Assembly: GCF_009910675.1 (NCBI RefSeq)
Contig: NZ_RSEJ01000003.1
Location: 248,001 to 312,000 of the forward strand
From: Photobacterium alginatilyticum
GTDB taxonomy: Bacteria; Pseudomonadota; Gammaproteobacteria; Enterobacterales; Vibrionaceae
Reading direction: 5' to 3'
Length of the DNA stretch: 64,000 bases
A program made the translations under genes and the position numbers. The notes under the pieces are model-generated. The model ran no database searches and had not been told where the DNA came from. It saw only the letters and a program-made list of their open reading frames with translations. Of the stretch, positions 8,589 through 16,141 are shown in pieces (within the stretch, counting starts at the first letter, position 1; the number at the start of each line of letters is the position of its first letter).

Positions 8589-9692
8589 CTATGCCGTCAG
8601 CTCAAACTCAACTCGTTTGCTTTCTTGCCCGTTAAGGATGATAGAAACCTGATGGGTGCCGGTATAGAGCTTTCTTGTTGTGATTGGCTTGAAGTTCTGC
8701 TTTCTCTTTATTTCGTATATCCGGCCAGGTTCAATTTCTCGCTCACTGATCTTAAAGACTTTACGCGAAAGATCGCCATTATGTTTTTTGTAGTAAAGCC
8801 CATATTCTAGGCGGAGCATTGTCGGTGATACTCCGCGGTTCAACAGTGAAAAGGTAAACTCCAACTGATTGCCAATTTGTACAGCAGGTGTCGTCACTCT
8901 AAAATCGGATAACTCAATATCTGTACTATCAAAGCCGAATAATTGAAGAACGTCAGGGTTCCCTTGCTTTAACAATGTCCGGCAGGCATGTTTGACAAGT
9001 GCATCGGTTTCCTTGCTGCTACCAAGCCATTCTCTAGCTCGTGCGATAACGAACTCCGGGTTGTCTTTAGAGATATCATTGAGGTTGTTGGCCGCACTTC
9101 TTCTGACCACTTCGCAGCTGTCATTTTTGAGGTTGTCTAATATAGGCCCGATGGGTTTGGGATCCTTTTTCAGGCTCGGCAGGGCCATGGCCCATGGCAG
9201 TCTGGGTCTTGTCCCTTCACTGGCAAGTCGTCTCACCTTGTTGTTACTATGGGTTGACCAGCTGAGCATCTGTTTTAGCATTTTATCTTGGTATTTCACT
9301 ATGTACGGTCTGACAGCAAATTCGCAGCTGGTAAACTGGGTAACATACTCCAATGTCGAAATTGAATTTTCGTAGTCATCAATCCCATACATAGCGATGT
9401 ACTCAGGGAAAAACATGTACTCAATGCTTTTCTCTCTGATGTCTGCCGAACGCAGGTTATCAATGAGCTGCTTGATGGTTTCTGCGGCGTCGCCGAAGTT
9501 TGCCGGTAGAAAGTGATGCAGAACTGTTGCGGTATGAGTCATTCGCTCTTTTAGCTCGAGTTCGGCAAATGCATCGTTGAAGATCAGTGTATTAAATCTC
9601 TCCTTGTCAAATGAAGGGAGAGTCAGCGCCAGGATCTGTGAAAATTCCTCATAAAAGGATTTTGAATAGATATCTTTGAATAAATTACTCAT
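8589..9692 (-). CDS. alkC: AlkC-type DNA alkylation repair glycosylase with C-terminal Ig-like domain
   Basis: The 367-residue protein is a HEAT-like repeat protein. The diagnostic segment VRRLASEGTRPRLPWA (about 153-168) and the repeats around LDNLKNDSCEVVRRSAANNLNDISKDNP are those of AlkC, a DNA glycosylase that removes alkylated bases such as 3-methyladenine and 3-methylcytosine. Residues about 260-367 form a beta-rich tail (DFRVTTPAVQIGNQLEFTFSLLNRG) matching the Ig-like domain known in the longer AlkC subgroup. The start overlaps the end of the upstream LysR gene by 8 bases, so the two are translationally linked. AGGACGTT precedes the ATG. Confidence 0.85.
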   Translation of the reverse strand: MSNLFKDIYSKSFYEEFSQILALTLPSFDKERFNTLIFNDAFAELELKERMTHTATVLHHFLPANFGDAAETIKQLIDNLRSADIREKSIEYMFFPEYIAMYGIDDYENSISTLEYVTQFTSCEFAVRPYIVKYQDKMLKQMLSWSTHSNNKVRRLASEGTRPRLPWAMALPSLKKDPKPIGPILDNLKNDSCEVVRRSAANNLNDISKDNPEFVIARAREWLGSSKETDALVKHACRTLLKQGNPDVLQLFGFDSTDIELSDFRVTTPAVQIGNQLEFTFSLLNRGVSPTMLRLEYGLYYKKHNGDLSRKVFKISEREIEPGRIYEIKRKQNFKPITTRKLYTGTHQVSIILNGQESKRVEFELTA

Positions 9693-10635
9693 AACGTCCT
9701 GTTGTATGTATTTTCTTTATTTCTGCCCTTAGCCATCTACGAAGACGCTCGAAGCGCTTTGTTTCGGCGAAGCTGGCAGAGCAGACTAACCAATAGCTCG
9801 ATTGCATGTTAACCGGCGGGCCGACTTTTTCCAGAAAGCCCGCTTCGAGGTCGTTTTCAATCAGCAGCGTTCGGCCTAGTGCGATGCCCATTCCGCTTAT
9901 GGCCGCCTGGAGCATCAAGTCGGCGCGGTCAAACGGATGTTGGCGGGCGCTTACATCAGCAGCTGAATGGATTTGGGAGAAGTAATGAGACCAGCTGAAT
10001 TCCGTGCTATCGACCTCTCCGCGTCTGTCAGACAACAATGGGGTGTCGGTAGCAAGCCGGCTTTTCTCGTCATTGCTTTCATTTGTTAAATCGGGATGAC
10101 GTGCCAAGAATGCCGGGCTTGCGACGGGCTGGAGCTGGCATTGAGTCAGGCGGATAGAATACAGGCCGGGGTAAGGGCCGACTCCGAAACGAATCGCCAC
10201 ATCGGCCTCGCCTTGGTGCAAATCGACTAGGTCATCTCTTACTTCAAGTGAGATGGCCAATCCTTCTGCATTTGCCTTGGGGAGAATTGAGACGGCCCAT
10301 TTCATCGCCAAAGATGATGGTAAAGAGAGCCTGATTGAGCCGGATGAGTCGCTCCGTTCTAATTTATCCAGAGCAGGTTGCCATTTGGACATAGACTCGA
10401 TGGCGGCTGAACATAATATCTTTCCTGCCTCGGTGAACTGGAGGTGTCTTGTTGTGCGCTCGAAAAGCGTCAGCCCCAGTACCTCTTCCAAAGCCCTGAT
10501 CCTATGACTGACCGCGGACTGCTGTACGTTGAGTCTTTCAGCCGCTTTGGTGAAGCTTTTTTCTTCGCCGATGGCCGCAAGCAGAGGGGATGCCTGCGCT
10601 AGTTTAAGAAGAAGATCGTTCCGGCTCTTATTCAT
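9685..10635 (-). CDS. LysR-family regulator (GcvA-like)
   Basis: The 316-residue protein has an N-terminal HTH (residues about 14-70; IGEEKSFTKAAERLNVQQSAVSHRIRALEEVLGLTLF) and a C-terminal substrate-binding domain with the GcvA-like segments LEVRDDLVDLHQGEADVAIRFG and ISGMGIALGRTLL. The ATG has GAGGTTTACTC upstream. It overlaps alkC by 8 bases and is divergent from the PhzF gene at 10732, so it may control both. The effector is unknown. Confidence 0.88.
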   Translation of the reverse strand: MNKSRNDLLLKLAQASPLLAAIGEEKSFTKAAERLNVQQSAVSHRIRALEEVLGLTLFERTTRHLQFTEAGKILCSAAIESMSKWQPALDKLERSDSSGSIRLSLPSSLAMKWAVSILPKANAEGLAISLEVRDDLVDLHQGEADVAIRFGVGPYPGLYSIRLTQCQLQPVASPAFLARHPDLTNESNDEKSRLATDTPLLSDRRGEVDSTEFSWSHYFSQIHSAADVSARQHPFDRADLMLQAAISGMGIALGRTLLIENDLEAGFLEKVGPPVNMQSSYWLVCSASFAETKRFERLRRWLRAEIKKIHTTGRYE

Positions 10636-10731
10636 GAGTAAACCTCATGTTCTTATGAGTTCCAAATGTTTATTGACTACTTATATCATGAAACGAATCA
10701 AAGCCGGAGTGAATGATAGAAGGAATACTTT

Positions 10732-11643
10732 ATGACACAGTCTCATACCAATGTACGACGAGTGCGGGCGCAAATCGTCAATGGATTTGTTACGGGAAAA
10801 ATTGGTGGCAACCCTGCCGGTGTTGTTCTGGATGCGGATAACTTGAGTGAAGAAGATATGCTTAACATCGCGGCTCAGGTTGGCCTGTCAGAAACGGCTT
10901 TTGTTTCTCAATCGGATGCTGCTGATTTTAAGTTGGATTTTTTCACCCCTAATCGACGTATTGCACATTGTGGCCATGCCACGATCGCCACCTTTTCCTA
11001 CCTCACAGAGATCGGGCGAGTTTCAGAGGGGGAAACATCAAAGGAAACGGTCGATGGGCCACGTAAAATTCTTATTAAAAATGGTGCTGCTTTTATGGAA
11101 CAACTGGCGCCGACATATCGCAAGCCAAGTGACTGGCAAAGCCAAGGAGTAACCGTTCAGGATGTACTCGCTTCTCTCGGACTAAGCGAGGGGGATTTGG
11201 ATTCTCGTATCGACCCTGTTCTTGTTAATACAGGTAATAGTTTTATTGTTGTCGCCGTTACTGACACTAGCGTTTTAGGCGCTATAACCCCCAATTTTTC
11301 ACAAATTGCCGATATTAGCGAGAAGCTTAATTTGATCGGTTATTACGTTTTCACAACTGAAACAGAGTCAACAGACCGAGATGCAACCACCCGAATGTTC
11401 GGCCCGCGTTTTGCGATAGAAGAGGAGTCTGCCACCGGAATGGCTGCAGGGCCGTTGGCCTGTCTGCTTTATGATTTTCTGGATCTTAAAAAAGAGACGT
11501 TGATGATCGAGCAGGGGAATTTCATGCATCCTGCCTCACCAAGCCAGATCTCAGTGGAGCTAATTATCGAGAATGCACAGATCAAAGGGCTCATGGCGGG
11601 AGGTTATGGCAAAGTAATGGCGCAGTTGGATATTACTCTTTAG
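10732..11643 (+). CDS. PhzF-family isomerase/epimerase
   Basis: The 303-residue protein has the PhzF fold signatures: GNPAGVVLDAD (about residues 23-33), the catalytic Glu in GLSETAFV (about 51), RIAHCGHATIATF (about 78) and the C-terminal EEESATGMAAGPLA repeat of the same motif. PhzF proteins are diaminopimelate-epimerase-like enzymes without cofactor; only a few act in phenazine synthesis, and no phenazine gene is here, so the substrate is unknown. GAAGGAATACTTT gives a good ribosome site. The divergent LysR gene at 10635 is the probable regulator. Confidence 0.87.
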   Translation: MTQSHTNVRRVRAQIVNGFVTGKIGGNPAGVVLDADNLSEEDMLNIAAQVGLSETAFVSQSDAADFKLDFFTPNRRIAHCGHATIATFSYLTEIGRVSEGETSKETVDGPRKILIKNGAAFMEQLAPTYRKPSDWQSQGVTVQDVLASLGLSEGDLDSRIDPVLVNTGNSFIVVAVTDTSVLGAITPNFSQIADISEKLNLIGYYVFTTETESTDRDATTRMFGPRFAIEEESATGMAAGPLACLLYDFLDLKKETLMIEQGNFMHPASPSQISVELIIENAQIKGLMAGGYGKVMAQLDITL

Positions 11644-11654
11644 CTAACGCTTTC

Positions 11655-11689
11655 ACGCAATCAGTTTACTTTAAGTAAACTGATTGCGT
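11655..11689. terminator. Perfect 17-bp palindrome between convergent genes
   Basis: The sequence ACGCAATCAGTTTACTT is followed after one base by its exact reverse complement, ending at 11689. It lies between the convergent PhzF and HPP genes and is probably a bidirectional terminator, although no T-run follows on either strand. Confidence 0.6.
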
Positions 11690-11714
11690 ATTACGTCCGT
11701 TTATCCGCAGTCGT

Positions 11715-12170
11715 CTAGGCTGTCTTTAAATACGCTTCGCGTACTTTATTTAATACCAGCCCTAAGCAGACGATCGCGCTGGCACCGATTAATACCGGCG
11801 TTATCAAAAAAGGCCAGCTTTGCCCGGTTAACATGATAAGCATAGGGTTTGCGCCCGCTGGCGGGTGGGTGGTCTTTGTTAGCAGCATTGTGGTGATGGC
11901 AAGTCCTGTTGCTAACGCCAGTGACCACGGATACACGCCAATAAACTCAACAAAAAGTACACCGATAAGCGCTGTAAGGAAATGGCCGGCAATGACATTC
12001 TTAGCCTTGGCAAGGGGACTGTCGGGTAGACCGAATACTAATACGGCGGTTGCACCAAACGGTGCCATTAACCATAGCCCGGTATGTGTCAGGTTATCGA
12101 GATAGGATAGGACGCCGATAGCCAGTGTGGCGGCGATACCTGCCGCGATCGGAAACAAAGCTTTGTTCAT
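11715..12170 (-). CDS. HPP-family integral membrane protein
   Basis: The 151-residue protein has four membrane helices and the two family motifs APFGATAVLVFGLPDSPLAKAKNVIAGH (split about residues 37-64) and THPPAGANP (about 102-110). HPP proteins are small inner-membrane proteins; plastid and cyanobacterial members transport nitrite, but the role of this short bacterial form is not established. TGAGGAACTAAA is a good ribosome site. It is divergent from a TetR-type regulator across a double inverted repeat at 12192-12235, which suggests tight repression and a role as an inducible exporter or importer. Confidence 0.85.
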   Translation of the reverse strand: MNKALFPIAAGIAATLAIGVLSYLDNLTHTGLWLMAPFGATAVLVFGLPDSPLAKAKNVIAGHFLTALIGVLFVEFIGVYPWSLALATGLAITTMLLTKTTHPPAGANPMLIMLTGQSWPFLITPVLIGASAIVCLGLVLNKVREAYLKTA

Positions 12171-12191
12171 TTTAGTTCCTCAGTATGATTG

Positions 12192-12235
12192 GGAGACAGA
12201 GTTGTCTACTCATCAGGGTAGACAACTCTGTCTCC
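12192..12235. promoter_or_regulatory. Double palindromic operator between HPP gene and TetR-type regulator
   Basis: An 18-bp perfect inverted repeat (12192-12209 and 12218-12235) with an 8-base spacer lies in the 99-base divergent gap. Each half is itself a palindrome of the form AGACA-N4-TGTCT, giving two equivalent candidate dimer sites. This is the expected layout for a TetR repressor controlling itself and the neighbour. Confidence 0.75.
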
Positions 12236-12269
12236 TTGTGTCAATCTGTTTCTAAAAAGGAGTTGCGAG

Positions 12270-12845
12270 ATGAATGAAAAAAAATTGTTGCTGGTTAAGA
12301 CGGCTCTGCGTCTTTTTTACTCTGCAGGGGTCAATTCGGTGGGTATCAACGAAGTCTTAAAAGAGTCGGGAGTGGCCAAGAAAACCCTCTATAACCACTT
12401 TGCCAGCAAAGAAGAGTTGGTGATGGCAACGCTGCAATATCGGGACGATATCTTTTACCGCTGGGTTAAATCGTGTTTAGACAGTGAGGTGTCCGCTAAA
12501 CAGTCTATCATTGCCTTGTTCTCTGGGCTGGATGACTGGTTTAATGATCGGGTCACTGAGCTTGATGAATTCAAAGGTTGCTTTTTCATTAACACAGCAG
12601 CTGAATTCAGCGATCCGGCTTCGCCTGTCAGAGCGTACTGTCTGCAGCACAAAGAAAAACTTCGAGAGCTAATAAGGCTGAAGGTGAGGGCGCTTTCGCT
12701 TGAATCAGAAAAAGAGATGTTGGTAGTTGATACTATTTGTTTGCTCAAGGAGGGGGCCATTGTTTCTGCATTTGTCGGTGGTGACAGAAAGGCAGCGTCG
12801 AAGTGTATTCCAACGGTCTCAACGCTGATTGAGTTAGAGTGCTAA
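12270..12845 (+). CDS. TetR-family transcriptional regulator
   Basis: The 191-residue protein has an N-terminal TetR HTH (residues about 6-52; LFYSAGVNSVGINEVLKESGVAKKTLYNHFASKEELV) and a C-terminal ligand domain with FKGCFFINTAAEFSDPASPVR, typical of the LmrA/YxaF/AcrR-like group with TetR_C domain. AGGAGTTGCGAG precedes the ATG. It is divergent from the HPP gene and the double operator at 12192-12235 lies between their starts, so repression of both is likely. The inducer is unknown. Confidence 0.9.
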   Translation: MNEKKLLLVKTALRLFYSAGVNSVGINEVLKESGVAKKTLYNHFASKEELVMATLQYRDDIFYRWVKSCLDSEVSAKQSIIALFSGLDDWFNDRVTELDEFKGCFFINTAAEFSDPASPVRAYCLQHKEKLRELIRLKVRALSLESEKEMLVVDTICLLKEGAIVSAFVGGDRKAASKCIPTVSTLIELEC

Positions 12846-12895
12846 TCTAACCCGTGGACTAATACGATAAGCGGGTTACTGTAAAATTTCTGAGT

Positions 12896-13198
12896 TTATT
12901 TTTCATAGCTCGAAATTATCGTTGTACTTTTCACCGAGCTTTCAAAGTAACGTGTTTTAACGTTTAGGTACTCTGCATCAGAAAAAAAAGCTTCCATGTC
13001 CGTTTGTTTAGGGAAGCTGATTGTAAAGACGCGATTAATGTCTTTGTTCTCGACTTCAGATTGCAGGACTTCGGAAACTTTGAAGTCATAGCCAAAGCGA
13101 CCGCCAAATTGCGACAGGATCGGTTTCATTGCTGTTCTGTATTCTTGATATCGGCGATCATCAATAACGTTAAGGCCGACTAACAGTTCATAGGACAT
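12896..13198 (-). CDS. DUF1330-like small protein
   Basis: The start at the ATG read from 13198 is chosen because AGGGAAAACAAG lies just before it; an in-frame ATG at 13267 lacks such a site. The 100-residue product MSYELLVGLNVIDDRRYQEYR continues with a ferredoxin-like alpha-beta pattern and FDFKVSEVL-type strands, as in DUF1330 and related dimeric alpha-beta barrel proteins. A function cannot be given. It is divergent from a LysE transporter gene. Confidence 0.65.
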   Translation of the reverse strand: MSYELLVGLNVIDDRRYQEYRTAMKPILSQFGGRFGYDFKVSEVLQSEVENKDINRVFTISFPKQTDMEAFFSDAEYLNVKTRYFESSVKSTTIISSYEK

Positions 13199-13358
13199 CT
13201 TGTTTTCCCTAAAGCAGATATTTATTGAATGCTCGTTCAAAATGCCTTTTCTTCTGCGAATATGCAAGGGCTATTGACTAACCAGCAGTCAATTATTGCT
13301 TTGGCATTTGTCTGATGAATGTGTAGACTGTTTTTTTCCCATTTTTGTACCGAGTCTT

Positions 13359-13979
13359 ATGGATCCTTCTGTTTTATTAATATTTATCCCCACCTTCTTT
13401 GCCGTCTCAGCGACTCCGGGGCTCTGTATGACGCTTGCAATGACATTGGGTATGACCATCGGTGTTCGTCGAAGCTTGTGGATGATGGTCGGTGAGCTTG
13501 CGGGGGTGGGGTTAGTTTCTTTGTCTGCTTTGGTGGGGGTCGCAACAGTATTGCTGGCTCGGCCTAACCTTTTTCTGGCACTGAAGTATCTGGGTGGCGC
13601 ATATTTACTCTATCTGGGGATCCAGATGTGGCGCTCTCGAGGGAAAATGGCTATCCCGTCCGATTTGGATACTCAGGTAAGCGTCAAGCCGCTTTCCCTG
13701 GCCACTCAGGGTTTCGTCACGGCTATTGCCAACCCGAAAGCCTGGGCATTTATGATCTCCCTGTTGCCACCGTTTATTGATGCGAGTTTGCCGCTGCAAC
13801 CGCAGGCTGCTGTGCTGATCAGTGTGATCCTGTGCTTTGAGCTGATTTGCATGTTGCTATACGCTGCGGGAGGCCGGACTTTGCGGGGGCTATTACAGCA
13901 ACGTGGAAATGTCATGCTAATGAACCGGATAGCGGGAAGTATGATGATGGGGGTCAGTGTCTGGTTAGTGATGGGCTGA
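13359..13979 (+). CDS. LysE/RhtB-family amino-acid exporter
   Basis: The start at 13359 gives a 206-residue protein beginning MDPSVLLIFIPTFFAVSATPG, the usual start of the family; the longer frame from 13296 adds residues without a membrane role. Six membrane segments are predicted and the family features SATPGLCMTLAMTLGMTIG, LLYLGIQMWRSRG and FVTAIANPKAWAF are present. LysE/RhtB proteins export amino acids or their derivatives from the cytoplasm. The specific substrate is not predictable. Confidence 0.87.
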   Translation: MDPSVLLIFIPTFFAVSATPGLCMTLAMTLGMTIGVRRSLWMMVGELAGVGLVSLSALVGVATVLLARPNLFLALKYLGGAYLLYLGIQMWRSRGKMAIPSDLDTQVSVKPLSLATQGFVTAIANPKAWAFMISLLPPFIDASLPLQPQAAVLISVILCFELICMLLYAAGGRTLRGLLQQRGNVMLMNRIAGSMMMGVSVWLVMG

Positions 13980-13990
13980 TGCTCTTGCTA

Positions 13991-14030
13991 AAAAGCCCCT
14001 GCTGAAACCTTACGGTATCATCAAGGGCTT
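13991..14030 (-). terminator. Probable rho-independent terminator of the lipoprotein gene
   Basis: On the minus strand AAGCCC and GGGCTT flank an imperfect hairpin with a run of T directly after it, 25 bases beyond the stop of the gene at 14055. Confidence 0.5.
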
Positions 14031-14054
14031 AATGTCGGTATCTTTTTCGTGCTA

Positions 14055-15419
14055 TTACTGTGCTAGCGAGTACCACTCATCGTACAGGCTGAGCGCCAGA
14101 TCTTTATTGGCGGTAAAGAAGTACGGGATGCTTTCATTGTATGTTCCTTCATAGAATACAGTGAAGTCATCGTTGCCAAGATTGGTTGGCTGGATCACCC
14201 AGTCATCCCCTTCCATTACGCCTTGAATGATCATTTGGCCATTGTCAGAAATTGACCAATCTTGCTGTCTGGTTTCACCATCTTCAATGACATCAACGAC
14301 ATTATCCGTTGCGTCAAACTTTAGGGTCACGAACGTTGGTCTGGCTTTTTTGTTCGTTGAGTCATCCCATAGATGATAGAGTGTTTTGCCCTTGAACATG
14401 GTTTCGGTAGCGGCCTGAGCGGTAAAGCCGTTATCGATATTGGTCACTGTGTAGAAGATCATGTCATTGTCAGATGTGACGACCATGGTGAAGGCATCAC
14501 TCATGTAGATAACTTCATCAAGCCCGTCGCCGCCCTTGAAACCGTTTGTGGTGTAGGTGATTGGCCACTCTTCGATAACTTTACCGCTGTCATCCAAATC
14601 GTGAACTTCTGTGTCGGTAAAGGTTGCAGTAACCATTCCCTCGTCCTTGAAGTATGACCCGTTGGTACTGACAGAGTAGAAGGTCTTGCCGGTAAAGTGC
14701 TCTTTGACCGTAGGGGGCATCGGAATTTGGCTAGCACTTCCGCTATCGTCAAAAGAAATAAGCACGTCATCCAACTCATCACCGTTGTTGATCGCAGTAT
14801 CCAGCACAGTGATGATGTCGTTTGATTTGGTAATTAGCTTGTCAGATTCGCCCTGAGACTCAGAGATAGTGCTACCTAGTTCCAGAGTAAGAGAGCGGGC
14901 AACGGCATGGGCCTTTTTCGCCTCTTGTGCGACACCTGTGTCGGCCTTGCTCGCCACATAGTCACCAGAGATCACTTCTTCCGACAAGTTCAGCTTGGCT
15001 GCCAGTTCAGGAAGAGAAAGATTTTCAATTGCCGCCAGTGTCGTGAATGGCGTAACAACATTCGACCCTGCTGCTGCTGTCATTTCGACAGTCTGCGTCA
15101 GGCGTCCACCTTTGTCAGTATCGTATGTTTTACCGGCTATCGCTCTAACGATCACAGGGAATTGGGTGTCTGCAGCACTAATAGTAACTTCGCCCTTTTC
15201 ATTGGTAAGGCTAGTAAGTTTCTCTCCTGAGTCGGCGACACCGTCTTTGTTACGGTCGATATATACTTCAGCGTCGACGAGGTAGCCGTCGATTGCCTTG
15301 ATAACAGCTTCAGTAGCTGCACCAGGTGCTGTGTTAGCGTTTCCTGAATGACTGTCGCTACCACCGCAACCAGTGAGGGCCAAAGCTACAGACGCTGCAA
15401 GTAAACCGATTTTTTTCAT
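14055..15419 (-). CDS. Putative lipoprotein with calcium-loop-like N-terminal domain
   Basis: The 454-residue protein has a lipoprotein signal (MKKIGLLAASVALALTGC, lipid Cys 18) and a Gly-Ser rich linker. Residues about 37-110 form a domain with AIDGYLVDAEVYIDRNKDGVADSGE, in which a D-x-N-x-D-G loop resembles a calcium-binding dockerin/EF-hand loop; the domain is common in secreted proteins of marine gammaproteobacteria. The C-terminal half contains two similar blocks (FTGKTFYSVS and FKGKTLYHLW), suggesting an internal duplication of a beta-rich unit. It is downstream of the ECF sigma operon but separated by a terminator at 15513, so it has its own promoter and may be a target of that sigma factor. 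Function unknown. Confidence 0.75.
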   Translation of the reverse strand: MKKIGLLAASVALALTGCGGSDSHSGNANTAPGAATEAVIKAIDGYLVDAEVYIDRNKDGVADSGEKLTSLTNEKGEVTISAADTQFPVIVRAIAGKTYDTDKGGRLTQTVEMTAAAGSNVVTPFTTLAAIENLSLPELAAKLNLSEEVISGDYVASKADTGVAQEAKKAHAVARSLTLELGSTISESQGESDKLITKSNDIITVLDTAINNGDELDDVLISFDDSGSASQIPMPPTVKEHFTGKTFYSVSTNGSYFKDEGMVTATFTDTEVHDLDDSGKVIEEWPITYTTNGFKGGDGLDEVIYMSDAFTMVVTSDNDMIFYTVTNIDNGFTAQAATETMFKGKTLYHLWDDSTNKKARPTFVTLKFDATDNVVDVIEDGETRQQDWSISDNGQMIIQGVMEGDDWVIQPTNLGNDDFTVFYEGTYNESIPYFFTANKDLALSLYDEWYSLAQ

Positions 15420-15512
15420 TATGTAATTCCCTTATAGATCCGTACCGGATAAACATTGGTGTGTTGTTATAGGGGGAAATTACTGTTGTTCGGCATGGCA
15501 GACAAGGGACGG

Positions 15513-15542
15513 AAAAAAGGCAAAAAACCGCAATTTTTTGCC
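15513..15542 (-). terminator. Rho-independent terminator of the sigma-factor operon
   Basis: GGCAAAAAA (15519-15527) pairs with TTTTTTGCC (15534-15542) around a 6-base loop. Read on the minus strand the stem is followed by a T-run ending at 15513, 30-60 bases after the sigma gene stop. Confidence 0.7.
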
Positions 15543-15574
15543 AATAATTTTCAAATTACGCCAAGAGAGGAGCG

Positions 15575-16138
15575 CTAAGCCATTTTCGACTGTAACCAAC
15601 TGCGGGAAAATTTGAGGTCTTTTTCAATCAAACTGCTGCTGCATTGGAGAACTTCGCTGATTTCCTGGTTTCTCAATCCCAGTAAATACTTTAACTTCAG
15701 TGCTTCCGATTGGCGAGGGTAGTGCAGGCTGAAGGTATCTAGCATTTTGTTAACACTCAGCAGTTGCTCAAATTTGTCGTCGTGCGGTTGTTGAATAACG
15801 GTGACTTGCTGCCTTTTCTTTGCACCTAGCGTGCGGGCATGATCGATGAGGATTTGACGCATGACTTTGGCCGCCATCAGATAAAATTGGCGGCGGTTCT
15901 CTATCAGCGACAAGTCTGTACCTTCCAATTTGAGGTAGGCATCGTGGATCAGGGCGGTGGTGTTATTGATGCAGTCGCTAAGTACCTGATTGCTATCACC
16001 ATATTTGTTTGCACTTCGGGCGCGCTCCTGCTGGGCAATTGCTCGTAGTTGCAAATAGGCAAATTGGTACAGCTCGGCTTCTGCTTGTTTGTCACCTGAA
16101 TGCCACTGCTGGATGATTTGCGTGATTTGTTGACTCAT
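15575..16138 (-). CDS. ECF-type RNA polymerase sigma factor (TIGR02999/ECF43-like)
   Basis: The 187-residue protein has sigma region 2 (residues about 20-95; LRAIAQQERAR, then NNTTALIHDAYLKLEG, and FYLMAAKVMRQILIDHARTLGAKKR) and region 4 (about 125-185; YPRQSEALKLKYLLGLRNQEISEVLQCSSSLIEKDLKFSRSWL). This TIGR02999 pattern is the group that is encoded next to Ser/Thr kinases. In the known Vibrio parahaemolyticus pair EcfP/PknT the kinase activates the sigma factor by phosphorylating a Thr near region 2.2; Thr60 and Thr61 lie at the corresponding place here. It starts 3 bases after the exported-protein gene and is the last gene of the kinase operon. No anti-sigma gene is present. Confidence 0.88.
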   Translation of the reverse strand: MSQQITQIIQQWHSGDKQAEAELYQFAYLQLRAIAQQERARSANKYGDSNQVLSDCINNTTALIHDAYLKLEGTDLSLIENRRQFYLMAAKVMRQILIDHARTLGAKKRQQVTVIQQPHDDKFEQLLSVNKMLDTFSLHYPRQSEALKLKYLLGLRNQEISEVLQCSSSLIEKDLKFSRSWLQSKMA

Positions 16139-16141
16139 GAA

